Shown here in pieces: positions 1-11,233 of a DNA stretch of 64,000 nt (positions are counted from its first letter, which is position 1; each line of letters begins with the position of its first letter). Location: contig CM066321.1 of assembly GCA_033807775.1 (NCBI GenBank), positions 255,862,422 to 255,926,421 on the forward strand, read 5' to 3'. Source of the stretch: Saussurea involucrata (taxonomy: Eukaryota > Streptophyta > Magnoliopsida > Asterales > Asteraceae). The notes beneath the pieces are model-generated. The model saw nothing but the letters and a program-made list of their open reading frames with translations, made no database searches and was not told the DNA's origin. The translations under genes and the position numbers were made by a program.

Positions 1-345
1 CTCCCAGGTCAAAGTATTGCGCTCGCTAAGCGTCCAAGCAGTAGCACACCAGTCTTTCGCTCCGTCTCCTAACAGATTCACCGTGAAGCGAACCTTCAAA
101 TTCTTAGGACAACCACTGGTAAGGAATGCGCACTCTAATCCGATCCCGATACTACAACTCATTACCGACACTACTACCTCATTACGAATGGTGGTAAAAT
201 CTCGGGGATCGCCTCCCTAGTAGCGTGCGTCACCTCAGCCGCAATCATCTCTCGAATCTGCTCAGTGGTAACTCCGGTACCAGGATCTGAGTCAGTATTG
301 TTGTTCCTCCTTAACGAGCTATTAGCACACACTAAACCTGCTAAC
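1..345 (-). pseudogene. gag: Element A gag, N-terminal fragment
   Basis: Translating the minus strand gives an acidic and Asn/Arg-rich lead-in, then VTTEQIREMIAAEVTHATRE, then after an interruption NLKVRFTVNLLGDGAKDW and an LTWE motif. This matches the N-terminal half of the retrotransposon gag domain of plant Ty3/gypsy elements, which forms the virus-like particle. The frame is broken by an in-frame TAG after about 75 codons and a shift of frame before NLKV. The rest of gag lies outside the window. No ORF of useful length survives, so this is a dead fragment. Confidence 0.7.
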
Positions 346-1083
346 TACGCTCACGCTCAACTCCTCGGATTCTCCGTGACTTTCCCCGACTCGAGCACGG
401 ATCATGTGCTTCAGATAGTAGGAGCTCTACTACTACCTTCCACACCTATCCTTACTCGTTTAGAGTCCCGTCCCGAAGTGCCCAAGTAGTTCCTTGCCGA
501 CAGTTCCACCCATATGCCCGTACCAGCATATGCAAACACTCTTCCTAGCTCCCTAGGAATTTCACCTCATCCCGCTACCCTTGCTATGACGGAATCCCTA
601 CTAGTCATGACGAGTCGCCTCGCGAATGCACAGTTGCATACAGTGTAAAACCAGATAGACTTTCGAATAAAAGATTATATCCTACAACGGTTGGACTCAA
701 ACAAGAGCTGCGCAATAGAACTAAATCCAACATTCTAAGGCTATATGATTCCTACTGCATACAACTTATACGGCATTCACTTAACAACCTATCACAACTA
801 GCATAAATTTCTACTAGCAAGCAACAAATATGCAGTACAGTGTAATAAGCACCAAGCAATCTAGCATACATACTCCTATGTTCTAGAAAGCAATAAATTA
901 CACTAAGTACTCTACCTTTTCCCTTGGCATCGGCTGACTGTACACACTGCGCCTCCGGTCACCGTTTCTCAAACGTACTTTTCCTTTCTTTTAATTCTCA
1001 AGAATTTTAAAAGGAAAAAGAAAATCCCGAGCCGCAAACTTGAGTTCAAACACACCGAAATGTGTTCGATTCGCTCAAGTTGT
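346..1083 (-). other. Element A leader, no gene seen
   Basis: AT-rich untranslated stretch between the primer-binding site and gag. I see no ORF with family resemblance and no RNA gene. Confidence 0.5.
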
Positions 1084-1095
1084 GCTCTTATACCA
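1084..1095 (-). promoter_or_regulatory. Element A primer-binding site
   Basis: On the minus strand the 12 bases read TGGTATAAGAGC, one mismatch from TGGTATCAGAGC, the complement of the 3' end of plant initiator tRNA-Met. It lies three bases from the LTR end, as expected for minus-strand DNA priming. Confidence 0.75.
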
Positions 1096-1504
1096 ACTTG
1101 TAACGTCCCAAAAATTATAATAAATTTGAACTTTTAAAAATACTATTTTATTTTAAACAAACCATAAGTATTTAAATCCAATCAAACGTTTTCCCAAAAC
1201 TCGTTAAGTTAAATAACCAACCAATTAACACAACGGAAAATGTAAATCATAAAACATAATGTATCATAATGAAATTGCCGAAAGTCTCAACGCGCCAGTG
1301 TGTACCGTCACGCCTTACTGCCACTCGAACCTGAAACAGTAAATTATAGGGAAAGAGTAAGCACGAAGCTTAGTGAATTCAAACACTAACATAAGGTAGC
1401 AATCATATGAGCACTACCCCTATCTACAGATAAATACGATCAATCCACACATGCCAGCTTAAGAACATATCCTAAACAGGCAAACTCATTCAACAACAAC
1501 TGTA

Positions 1505-1842
1505 TCTATATATATAACCATCGGTCTCCCCGATCTCATACAATACTATATATATAACCATCGGTCTCCCCGATCTCATACAATACTATATATATAACCA
1601 TCGGTCTCCCCGATCTCATACAATACTATATATATATAACCATCGGTCTCCCCGATCTCATACAATACTATATATATAACCATCGGTCTCCCCGATCTCA
1701 TACAATACCGTGTACGTATTCCTCGGTCTCCCCGAGTTGTACGACACCCGTATACGTATTCCTCGGTCTCCCCGAGTTGTACGACACCCGTGTACGTATT
1801 TCTCGGTCTCCCCGAGCTCTCGGTCTCCCCGAGTTTTATACG
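1505..1842. repeat. 40-bp tandem array inside LTR A
   Basis: Nine copies of the core TCGGTCTCCCCGA start near 1521, 1561, 1601, 1643, 1683, 1723, 1763, 1803 and 1820. The period is 40 bp, with one 42 and one shortened last unit. The first five units share a TATATATAACCA arm; the later units share a TGTACGTATT / GTACGACACC arm. The core's ends (TCGG...CCGA) are complementary, so each unit can form a small hairpin. The copies abut with no unique spacers. Confidence 0.9.
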
Positions 1843-2967
1843 ACACCCAAGGTCCATTCTAGATACTACACAGCCCAGTACCACAGACAACAAAAATAGC
1901 TAGCACACACGAGCTACAGTAATGCACATAAGATCCCTATCCTACGTTGTGAGAGAACTCACCTCGATAAGCAACGCAAATATCCACAACAGCAAAATCA
2001 GCCTGCCAACTCCAACTCACTTCTTTCCACCTAAAGAAGTGCTACAAAGTGTCAACACGAAGCCCCAACCCTAAAAATAATCATAAGACTAAAAGAGTGA
2101 CATTTCAGCTTTTCGGTCTAAACTGCAGGTCTGTTCGGGACCTGTTTAGCCCCCTCTAGACCCACTAATCCAGAAGTTAAATTCCACAAACAGAAGGGTC
2201 TGGGTCTTAGCTTTCCAGGGACATATTATACGCGTTCAAACAAGGTTCCTATGATTTTATACGAATTTTCTAAAACTGAAACTCAAAGCTGAATGTTTCG
2301 GACCTGCTGCAAAAACGACCATTTTGCACCTAGCTAGAGGCTTAACCAGGTTTTCGCTAAAACACGGAAAGTATTCCCGACATAAAATGTGAACCGTGGG
2401 CACAGATTTCGCCTCAAACCGAGTTACGATGGAAACGTTATGAACGAAACAAAACAGGGGCAGAACCGATATCACCACATAAAATGATAACTTTACAAAA
2501 ACGGTTTACGCGATAAGATTACGAATTAGAGTTTGCAACCAGGGTTTTAGGCATCTCAAGTCTGGACAAAACCCTGCACCACCCACTGCCATCTCCGGCA
2601 GTGGTGGTTGGCGGCGGCGGCAGCCACGGCTGCGGCGCCGGTGGCGATTTGACGGTGGTTCGGTACTAAAAAAACGACGATGAAAGGGACGATCCCACAA
2701 ACGATTCACGAGCCACATGCACACACCCACCCACGTACTAACTGGAACAACCCCGCCCGTCACAGCCACCGGACTGGTGGCGCACGGAGGCGGCGCACGC
2801 CGCCGGCAGCCATGGCTGCGGCGGCGGCGTTGGTTTTGTGGTGCTTCGGTGACGACGAAAGAAGGAAATAAAAAGAGAAGGGGGTCTTACCTCTCGACGA
2901 TGGCGACGCAGCAACAACACAGGGAACTCCGACTCCTCTCACGTCCTTTCGACTATAGCCCCTAGGT

Positions 2968-2976
2968 TTATAAAGT
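2968..2976 (-). promoter_or_regulatory. TATA-like box of LTR A
   Basis: The minus strand reads CTTTATAAA here, about 170 bp inside the LTR's 5' edge. It is the best TATA candidate for the element's own transcript. Confidence 0.4.
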
Positions 2977-3139
2977 AATTTCATTTTCTACCCAAAAATG
3001 TTAAGATCTATCAAATGAGTCAACTATCACAAACTAAATAGTTTATCGTCCTTGCCGCCTAATCCCGTTAAATAAATAAAACGTCAAGAGAAAAAAAATT
3101 AAATTGATAATTAAGACATACCGGGATACGGGCTTTACA

Positions 3140-4142
3140 CTGAATCCCATACATAGTTCAAATAGCATACATTGCATAACGTCGTTAAAACAAGAGATAC
3201 ATTATATAACAAATACGGTCCCCTAGTCTTTTACAAACATTCAGTACATCATTACAAATGTTTACATAGTAAATTACATCATTACTAACAACATTCTATA
3301 TCTACTAAACACATCATAGTCTTCAACTACATAGTCCTCCAAAAGCTATTTGCGGTTTAACCTTCTTATTTGCTCTTACTCGATCCACGACCTGGAATAC
3401 ATATTTTTAAAACAAAATGAGGGTTAGACCTTGAGGTCTAGTGAGAAAATCCCCGTTAGTTAAAAACCATTTGCACAACATCATACACATAATTCACATA
3501 AGAATACCAATTAAGACTCACGCATCATGTATCTTTCCATCTCATTCTCTTGACCATATTAACTGGTTGCGAGCCAACTAATCAATTTAGACCACTGTAC
3601 TAAATACAACCAACACCACTGTCCCTCTGTACAGCCAACATACACCGGTCCTCAGCCCGGCCAACTAGCACCCATGCAGTGTAATACTCATATAAACACA
3701 TTATGCACATTATTACACTCATTCACATATATGTATACCAGTTAGAAAACATTTTAAGTAAAAACTCACTTGTTTGCTTATCCAAAACTCCTTCCACAAA
3801 GAACTCATCTTTCACCTTTGATTCACAGTATCTTAATTACTCTTCCAAGTACACCAAATCGAGTCTCTTAGCCACAACCCTTCTTTCTTCTTCTTGCTCT
3901 CTCAAACACACACACACACACACACTGGAATAAATCTGGATATTTGTAGATAATGAAAATATCTGAATATCCTAAGGGATGTTATCTATCCATAATTACC
4001 CTTTAGACCTTAAGCTTTCCATTAATGACCCAAAACACCCTTAACTCCTAATTTAACCCAAACTTACCCTAAACATCAATTATAAAGTTAAATAAATTTA
4101 ACGGAACTAACATTTAACTAACGAACTTACCCGGGTATTACA
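3140..4142 (-). repeat. Element B 3' LTR
   Basis: Direct repeat of 8963-9973. It starts on the sense strand with TGTAATACCCGGG beside a polypurine tract. Its outer end is imperfect: the partner ends GGGTCGTTACA, while here the sequence runs into the TTACA of LTR A. It contains a (CA)n microsatellite at about 3906-3926. Confidence 0.9.
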
Positions 4143-4160
4143 TCATCTCCCCCTTAAAAG
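4143..4160 (-). promoter_or_regulatory. Element B polypurine tract
   Basis: The sense strand reads CTTTTAAGGGGGAGATGA immediately before the 3' LTR, the normal primer for plus-strand DNA synthesis. Confidence 0.85.
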
Positions 4161-4181
4161 GATTCCGTCCTGGAATTCGGT

Positions 4182-6019
4182 TTAAGCAAAAAGGTGCGGG
4201 TACTTAGTTCTCATTTCTGATTCTGATTCCCAGGTAGCAATCTGACCCCTATGATGTCTCCACTGAACTTTCACTTGTCTGATTACTATGGCTTCAGGTT
4301 CCTCCACATAATTCAGCTTTTCATCAACTTATATATCTGGTAGAGAAACTGCCTGATCCGGCGTAACCAAACACTTTCGGAAATTCGATACATGAAACGC
4401 GTTATGAATCCTGCTTAACTCTGGCAGAAGATCCAATCTGTAGGCTACTTCACCGATCCTTTCTACAATTGCAAACGGTCCAATATACCTCGGGCTCAGC
4501 TTACCTTGTTTCCCGAATCGAATGACTCCTTTCCAAGGCGAGACTTTTAACATCACAAAATCTCCAACGTGGAACTCTAACGGTTTTCGGCGTCGGTCGG
4601 CGTAGCTTTTCTGTCTGTCTTGAGCTACTTTCAAACGTTCCCGAATCTGAGAAATCTTATCCGCGATCAACTGGACTATATCTGGCCTGCTAACTGTTTC
4701 TCTCCCACTTCGTTCCAACACAGAGGCGTTCGGCATTTTCTACCATACAGAACTTCAAACGGTGCCGCTTGTATGCTGGAATGGTAACTGTTGTTGTAGG
4801 CAAATTCTGTCAGTGGTAAGTGCTTATCCCACGATCCCCAAAGTCAACAATGCAAGCCCAGAGCATGTCTTCTAAAGTCTGAATCGTCCGTTCACTCTGA
4901 CCGTCAGTTTGAGGATGATACGTTGTACTTAACTTTATCTGCGTTCCCATTTCCTTTTGAAAACTTCTCCAGAATTTTGAGGTAAAACGGCTGTCACGAT
5001 CAGAGATAATCGAAATTGGAACTCCATGTCATGTTACTATTTCGTTTATTGGCTAGTCTTTCCAATGAATAGGTTTCCTTTATTGGTAGGAAGTGAGCAG
5101 ACTTGGTCAACCTGTCAACGATCACCCAAATAGCATCAAACCCTTTCGGAGTCCTTGGTAAGTTCGTGATGAAATCTGTAGTAATTTGATCCCATTTCCA
5201 CATCGGTATTTCTAAACGCTGCAATTGCCCAAACGGCTTCTGATGTTCAATCTTCACCTTCTTACAAGTAGTACAACCTTCCACATACTGAGCAATGCTT
5301 CTTTTTATTCCCGGCCACCAATAGAATTGTTTTAGGTCTTTGTACATCTTATTCGTACCTGGGTGAATAGAGAATCGAGATTGATGAGCTTCTTGTAGTA
5401 CACGATCACGTAAACCACCCAAACAAGGCACCCAAATTCTATTCCCCAAACACAATAACCCACGATCATCTTTCACTAGCAATGCTGATAACCCCACTAA
5501 CCGTTCTGATTTCAAATATTCTTCCTGATAGGCTTCTACTTGACACTTCTTCAGTTCGTCGAAAATGTTAGGTAGGAGTTCAGCTCTTAGTGCAATGGCT
5601 TTTATCGTTCCACTCCTTTCTTGACGACTCAGTGCATCAGCTACCACATTCGCCTTTCCCGGGCGATAAAGAATTTCACAGTCGTAATCATTTACCAATT
5701 CTAGCCATCTTCTTTGCCTCATATTTAGTTCCTTCTGATCGAAAAGATGTTGGAAACTCTTATGATCGGTATAAATTTGACATCTAGAGCCGTAAAGATA
5801 ATGTCTCCAAATTTTCAACGCGAATACAACTGCTGCTAGTTCCATGTCGTGTGTAGGATACTGTCTTTCATGATCTTTTAACTGACGAGAAACATAAGCA
5901 ATAACCTTTCCACGCTGCATAAGTACACATCCCAATCCCAGTTTGGAAGCATCACCGTAAACAACAAAGTCTTCGGAACCTTCTGATAGTGACAAAATCG
6001 GCGCACTGCAAAGTTTCTC
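4182..6019 (-). pseudogene. pol: Element B RNase H and integrase with chromodomain-like tail
   Basis: RNase H begins near 5970 (VVYGDASKLGLGCVLMQ) and keeps its acidic residues, including MELAAVV and VVADALSR. Integrase follows: an HHCC zinc domain (SIHPG ... CTTCKKV), the first catalytic Asp (ITTDFITNLP), then loss of frame at about 5010-5040. The DRDSRF and QTDGQSER catalytic segments can still be read in another frame, and a further indel lies near 4830. A later frame (4736-4329) holds the integrase C-terminus (FHVGDFVMLKVSP, RIHNAFHVSNFRKC). After an in-frame TAA a short chromodomain-like tail ends at 4182. Integrase would insert the cDNA and the tail would target chromatin; this copy cannot make either protein intact. 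Confidence 0.88.
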
Positions 6020-7005
6020 TTACAATATCCTGAATGCTTCATCCTGTTCTACTTTCCATTCAAACTTTAGATTCTTTCGAGTCAGATTAGTAAGAGGCGT
6101 AGCGATACGAGAAAAATCTTTTATAAACTTTCGAGAGTAACCGGCTAAACCCAGAAAACTACGTACTTCGGTTGGCGTTCTCGGCGGTTCCCACTTTTCA
6201 ATCTCTTCTACTTTCATCGAATCAACTTGAATGCCCTTCTCGGAAACTACATGCCCCAGAAACTGAACTTCTCGTAGCCAGAATTCACATTTCAAAAATT
6301 TAGCATACAACTTTTCTTTCTTTAATAACTCCAGAATCAAACGAAGATGTTGGGCGTGCTCTTCTTTGGATCGAGAGTAGATAAGGATATCATCGATAAA
6401 CACAATAACAAATTTATCGAGATATGGCTTCCATACTCGGTTCATTAAATCCATAAAAGCAGCTGGAGCGTTCGTCAATCCAAAAGGCATCACTAAGAAT
6501 TCATAGTGACCATACCGTGTGTGAAAAGCAGTTTTCAGAACGTCTTCTTCTTTAACCTTCAGCTGATGATAACCAGATCTCAGATCAATCTTGGAGAAAT
6601 AGAAAGCTCCAACTAGTTGATCAAAGAGGTCATCAATTCTAGGAAGCGGATACTTGTTCTTGATCGTGCACTTATTCAGTTCCCGATAATCAATACACAT
6701 CCTCATCGAACCATCCTTCTTTTTCACAAACAGAACTGGTGCTCCCCATGGCGAAGAACTGGGTCTGATGAAGCCTTTATCTGAAAGATCCTACAGTTGT
6801 ATCATCATCTCTTTCATCTCTGGAGGTGCCAAACGATACGGTGCATGGGCTACAGGAGCGGCTCCAGGAATCAGATCTATACCAAACTCTACTTGTCTAA
6901 CGGGCGGAAGGCTAGTCAGATCTTCTGGGAAAACTTCCGGAAACTCACGAACAACCGGAATATCTCCCAGCTTATTATTTTCTAGCTTAATATCTATCGC
7001 ATAAG
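6020..7005 (-). pseudogene. pol: Element B reverse transcriptase
   Basis: The segment begins with the usual protease-RT linker (FPEVFPEDLTSLPPVRQVEF) and carries the RT core: CIDYRELNKCTIKNKYPLPR, FSKIDLRSGYHQL, MPFGLTNAPAAF and the catalytic FIDDILIYS. It ends with VRSFLGLAGYSRKFI. An in-frame TAG lies at 6791-6793, just before the fingers domain, and a TAA at 6020-6022 separates RT from RNase H. Both fall where the family has Gln, so CAG/CAA to TAG/TAA is the likely change. Catalytic residues are otherwise intact. Confidence 0.9.
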
Positions 7006-7581
7006 CTAAGTACCTTGAGCAGCCTTTATTGATACACTTACAAGTTTCAACAAAGAGATAAGGCAAGACTGATGATTTCTACGGTCACCATAAATCACTA
7101 CTGATCCCTTCTCAGGTAAGACAACATTTATCAATTTCTTATCACAAACTATATTAGCCTGATTCTCGGCTAACCAATCCATTCCCACTACCACATCAAA
7201 CTCGATCAAGGCTATAGGAAATAACTGAATAGGCACTCCACACCCATCTATGTTTATCACACAACTATCAAATACCTCATTAACCGGTATTTGATTATCA
7301 TTAGCCATATCTACCATTAACGCATGATCTAACACTTTAGGCTTTAAATGCATATAGGCAGCAAAAGAAGGCGACACAAACGATCGGTTTACACCGGAAT
7401 CAAATAACACTTTAGCACGTGTAGAATTTATTAAAAATGTACCTGTAACCACATCGGGAGTCTCATCTGCTTCTTGCTCTGTCATCTGGAATGCACGGCC
7501 CCTTGCTCTTGGTACTTTTGACCTTGGTACTACCGGTCTAACACCCGTTGGTGTTACTGACGTACCACCCGGTTGTATTCT
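7006..7581 (-). pseudogene. pro: Element B aspartic protease
   Basis: This follows the zinc knuckles in frame. The active-site motif is VLFDSGVNRSF, where the family usually has DSGA(T/S)xSF; the Ala-Thr pair is Val-Asn here. Downstream FDVVVGMDWLAENQANIVCD is the usual conserved protease C-terminal segment. The frame is lost at about 7040-7066, after which the linker to RT continues in another frame. The enzyme would mature the Gag-Pol polyprotein. Confidence 0.85.
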
Positions 7582-8697
7582 CCCCAGTGGACAATCGGAC
7601 TGAAGGTGATCAGGAGAATTGCACAAGTAACAAAATCTAACTACTCGACAATCTTTAGCAATATGACCGATCTTTCCACACTTATAACAGTTTCTAGGAT
7701 CCACTTAACAACTTCCTTGATGAAAACGGTGGCACTTTGGGCAAGGTCTTTCAACTGGTCGGAAAGGTGGACGGTTATCAAATCGCTGAAACCTGGACTT
7801 CTTCGGATCATACTGCGGTCCTTCCCACTTTCTTTTCCCCACATTCTTATCACTAGTACTTCTTCCTTTATCTTGTTCTACGGTTTCCGCGGCGTCTACT
7901 ACGGCGGAGAAAGTTTCTGGTCCTTTAGCAATCACAAAACTTCTGACTTCTGCATTCGATCCAAAGATAAACCTTTCAATCTTCATGGCCTCCGTAGCAA
8001 CGTAGTATTCCGCAAAACGAGACTTTTCCAAGAAACGAGCGGTGTAGTCCCGAACTGACAAATTCCCTTGCTGCAAGTTCATAAACTCCCCTTCCAATTA
8101 TTTAACTGCGGCTTGAGGACAAAACTGTTTCCTGAAAGCTATCACGAATTCTTCCCAAGAGTAGGTAGAATATATATCAGATCCTCCCGAGGACATATGT
8201 GCTTCCCACCAGTATAGGGCATCGCCTTTCAACATTGCAGTTCCATAGAGTACTCTATCATCTTCAGCGCATTTACTAGTCTTGAAGATGGCTTCTATTT
8301 CCTTCAGCCACTTCATAGCTTTTACTGGATCCCGATCTCCCGAGTAAGTTGGAGGCTTACAACTTAAGAACATTTTATAATCACACTTTCTTAGTACTGG
8401 TGTGATTGTAGGTGTAATAGGCATCTCGTTTTCCTGACCAGAATCTGGTGTATCAGCTTCATTATGACGAGTTCGATCAAACATGGCTTGTATACTGGCC
8501 TGCAGTCTTCCCATTTCGGTTGTTAAATCATCCCTAGTAACAAATTCATTACCTCGCGGCGGACTTCCACTCCCAGTTCTACCCCCAATTCTGCCTCCAC
8601 CTCTTTCTCCCCCTCTTCTCCTTCCTCCGGCTGTTGGGTTTGTTCTATTCGGATTTCCTCCTCCTTCCCGATTCGTTTGTCTAGTACCACTTGCCAT
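7582..8697 (-). pseudogene. gag: Element B gag with zinc knuckles
   Basis: The start is the ATG at 8697, giving a basic Arg/Gly-rich N-terminus. The gag capsid domain lies at about residues 95-230 (CKPPTYSGDRDPVKAMKWLKE; YWWEAHM; WEEFVIAFRKQF). Two zinc knuckles follow: CYKCGKIGHIAKDC and CYLCNSPDHLQSDC. Two in-frame TAA codons, at 8098-8100 and 7705-7707, interrupt an otherwise continuous frame. Both are consistent with former Gln codons. This protein would form the particle and bind RNA. Confidence in the family is high; it is not functional as written. Confidence 0.9.
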
Positions 8698-8948
8698 TCT
8701 GTTGATTCAGACAAGGTTAATATACACATAAGCACATACCCCATATAAGAAGGTATTTCAGTTCAAACATGTACCTGTAAGATCACAATTACACTGACCA
8801 GGTGAAAAAATGAAATTACCTTACATGATGTTCCTTCTACCTTTTTTTATATTTAACACCCCAAGGTTCTACAATAATAGGGACATCCTACTTCACATGC
8901 AGTTTAAGTCTAGGTACAGATACTAATACCTAAATCCCTTAAACTAGG
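8698..8948 (-). other. Element B leader
   Basis: Short untranslated leader between the primer-binding site and the gag ATG; no other feature seen. Confidence 0.6.
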
Positions 8949-8960
8949 GCTCTGATACCA
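8949..8960 (-). promoter_or_regulatory. Element B primer-binding site
   Basis: The minus strand reads TGGTATCAGAGC, a perfect 12-base match to the initiator tRNA-Met primer, two bases inside the 5' LTR. Confidence 0.92.
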
Positions 8961-8962
8961 TC

Positions 8963-9973
8963 TGTAACGACCCTGGATCCCATACATAGTTCAAATAGCA
9001 TACATTGCATAACGTCGTTAAAACAAGAGATACATTATATAACAAATACGGTCCCCTAGTCTTTTACAAACATTCAGTACATCATCACAAACGTTTACAT
9101 AGTAAATTACATCATTACTAACAACATGCTATATCTACTAAACACATCATAGTCTTCAACTACATAGTCCTCCAAAAGCTATTCGCGGTTTAACCTTCTT
9201 ATTTGCTCTTACTCGATCCACGACCTGGAATACATATTTTTAAAACAAAATGAGGGTTAGACCTTGAGGTCTAGTGAGAAAATCCTCGTTAGTTAAAAAC
9301 CAGTTGCACAACATCATACACATAATTCACATAAGAATACCAATTAAGACTCATGCATCATGTATCTTTCCATCTCATTCTCTTGGCCATATTAATTGGT
9401 TGCGAGCCAACTAATCAATTTACACCACTGTACTAAATACAACCAACACCACTGTCCCTATGTACAGCTAACATACACCGGTCCTCAGCCCGGCCAACTA
9501 GCACCCATGCAGTGTAATACTCATATAAACACAATATGCATATTATTACACTCACTCACATATATGTATTCCAGTTAGAAAACATTTTAAGTAAAAACTC
9601 ACTTGTTTGCTTATCCAAAACTCCTTCCACAAAGAACACAGCCTTCACCTTCGATTCACAGTATCTTAATTACTCTTCCAAGTACACCAAATCGAGTCTC
9701 TTAGCCACAACCCTTCTTTCTTCTTCTTGCTCTCTAAAAAACACACACACACACACTGGAATAAATCTGGATATTTGCAGATAATGAAAATATCTGAATA
9801 TCCTAAGGGATATTATCTATCCATAATTACCCTTTAGACCTTAAGTTTTCCATTAATGACCCAAAACACCCTTAACTCCTAATTTAACCCAAACTTACCC
9901 TAAACATCAATTATAAAGTTAAATAAATTTAACGGAACTAACATTTAACTAATGAACTTACCCGGGGTATTAC
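8963..9973 (-). repeat. Element B 5' LTR
   Basis: Partner of 3140-4142, with about two dozen substitutions and small indels, including a shorter (CA)n run near 9742-9756. On the plus strand it begins TGTAACGACCCTGG. At its high end the expected TATTACA reads TATTACT, so the terminal base is changed or lost where element C begins. Confidence 0.9.
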
Positions 9974-9975
9974 TG

Positions 9976-11233
9976 CCAAGGAGAAGTCAAAGATGTTTGA
10001 TCCGTTCTCAATCGAACAGATCCCCAGAGATCAAAACACTCAAGCCGACGTGCTATCCAACCTTGGATCAACACTTTTCATGCCGTCGTTCGACGCTATT
10101 CCTATGATCCACCTTACGACCTCGTCCATCGAAGACTCTGAAAGAATTTGTGTTCTTAAAGCAGAAAATGGTTGGTCGTGCGATATCAAGAATTATCATG
10201 TACACGATCAACTACCCGAAGACAGAATAGAAGCTCGAAAGATTCGATTGAAAGCTTCAAAATATCTCCTCATAGGCGACAGACTTTATCGGCGATCATC
10301 GACAGGCCTGAACTTAAATGCATTGATAATCCAGAACATGTACAAAACATTCTGAAAGAAATGCACGATGGCGAATGTGGCAACCATTCCGGTGGTCGTA
10401 GTCTTGCAAATCGTATATCACAACAAGATTACTATTGGCCGACATTAAGGCAAGATGCCACCAGGTATATCCAAAGCTGTGACACATGTCAATGACACTC
10501 AGGTATGATACACCAGCCTTCTGAACCTCTACATACGTCTTTGATCCCATGGCCCTTCATGAGGTGGGGAATGGACATCGTTGGTATATTACCTCCTGCC
10601 CCAGGGCAAAAAGTCTTTTTGTTAGTCCTTACAGATTATTTTTCTAAATGGATAGAAGCAGATGCCTACTCCCAGATTCAGGACAAAGAGGTCATCTCTT
10701 TTATCCAGACTAACATTATATGCAGGTTCGGAATTCCTTCCGAAATCGTATGTGACAATGGGTCACAAATATAAGTGATCGTACGCAACAGTTCTGTGAG
10801 GATCGTAACATCAAGCTTACGACCTCAACTCCACGCTATCCCCAGTCTAACGGTCTTACATAATCGAGCAATAAAGTCATTATCAATTCAATCAAGAAAA
10901 TACTTAAGGCCGCAAAAGGAAGATGGGTCGAAGAACTCCCATCGGTCCTGTGGGCAAATCGTACGACACCACGAACATCGACGGGACATACGCCATTTTC
11001 ATTGGTTTATGGCTGTGAAGTCGTCTTAACTATTGAGGTACAACTCCCGACATCGAGACATACATCCGTCGATCATAACTTGGTGGACTTAAGCTACGAC
11101 CTGGACGCTCTCGAAGAGCTAAGAGAGTCTACTTTGGTCAAAATGGCATCTCAGCGATAGGTTGTTGAACGACATTTCAACAAAAATGTTAACGCCAAGA
11201 TCTTTCAAGAAGGTGACTACGTCTTACGACGAG
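9976..11233 (+). pseudogene. pol: Element C RNase H end and integrase fragment
   Basis: It opens with the RNase H tail (MFDPFSIEQIPRDQNTQADV). A frameshift near 10310 leads to the integrase zinc domain (HDGECGNH ... CDTC). An in-frame TGA at 10496-10498 follows. The core then has WGMDIVG (first Asp) and VCDNGSQ (second Asp). A frameshift at about 10772 follows, and the third catalytic region (PQSNGLT then a stop) has lost its Glu. The WPFMRWGMDIVG signature points to the Tat lineage. This is a non-functional relic. Confidence 0.85.

Larger units (their letters stand above)
1..3139 (-). mobile_element. Element A: 5' part of a Ty3/gypsy retrotransposon
   Basis: The piece reads, on the minus strand, LTR (1099-3139), primer-binding site, leader and start of gag, then leaves the window at base 1. 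The gag fragment resembles those of plant chromoviruses. The LTR starts TGTAAAGCCCG and ends GGGACGTTACA on the sense strand, so the TG...CA ends are intact. No second LTR is visible. Its high-coordinate edge abuts element B directly. Clade placement beyond Ty3/gypsy is an inference from a short gag stretch. Confidence 0.75.
1099..3139 (-). repeat. Element A 5' LTR
   Basis: About 2.04 kb, bounded by TG...CA and followed on the minus strand by the primer-binding site. It holds a TATA-like box near 2970, a GC-rich CpG-dense block at about 2590-2900, and a 40-bp tandem array at 1505-1842. The high-coordinate boundary is inferred from the TTACA end next to the first bases homologous to element B's LTR. 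It could be off by a few bases because no partner LTR is in the window. Confidence 0.65.
3140..9973 (-). mobile_element. Element B: degenerate Tekay-type Ty3 chromovirus
   Basis: Complete element of about 6.8 kb: 3' LTR (3140-4142), polypurine tract, gag-protease-RT-RNase H-integrase in Ty3 order, primer-binding site and 5' LTR (8963-9973). A C-terminal chromodomain-like tail ending WESESEMRTKYPHLFA is characteristic of Tekay/Del chromoviruses. The two LTRs align over about 1 kb with roughly two dozen substitutions by eye (2-3%). The coding region has at least five in-frame stops and several frameshifts. No convincing target-site duplication flanks it. Confidence 0.9.

Noticed and set aside
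1505..1842. Regular repeats resembling a CRISPR array
   Set aside because: The units abut without unique spacers, vary along the array, and lie inside a plant LTR.
2506..2984. Small ORFs in the GC-rich part of LTR A
   Set aside because: Ala/Arg/Pro-rich translations on both strands come from base composition; nothing supports a gene.
8949..8960. tRNA-like match
   Set aside because: Only 12 bases complementary to the tRNA 3' end, beside an LTR: this is a primer-binding site, as at 1084, 24196, 32586 and 63468.
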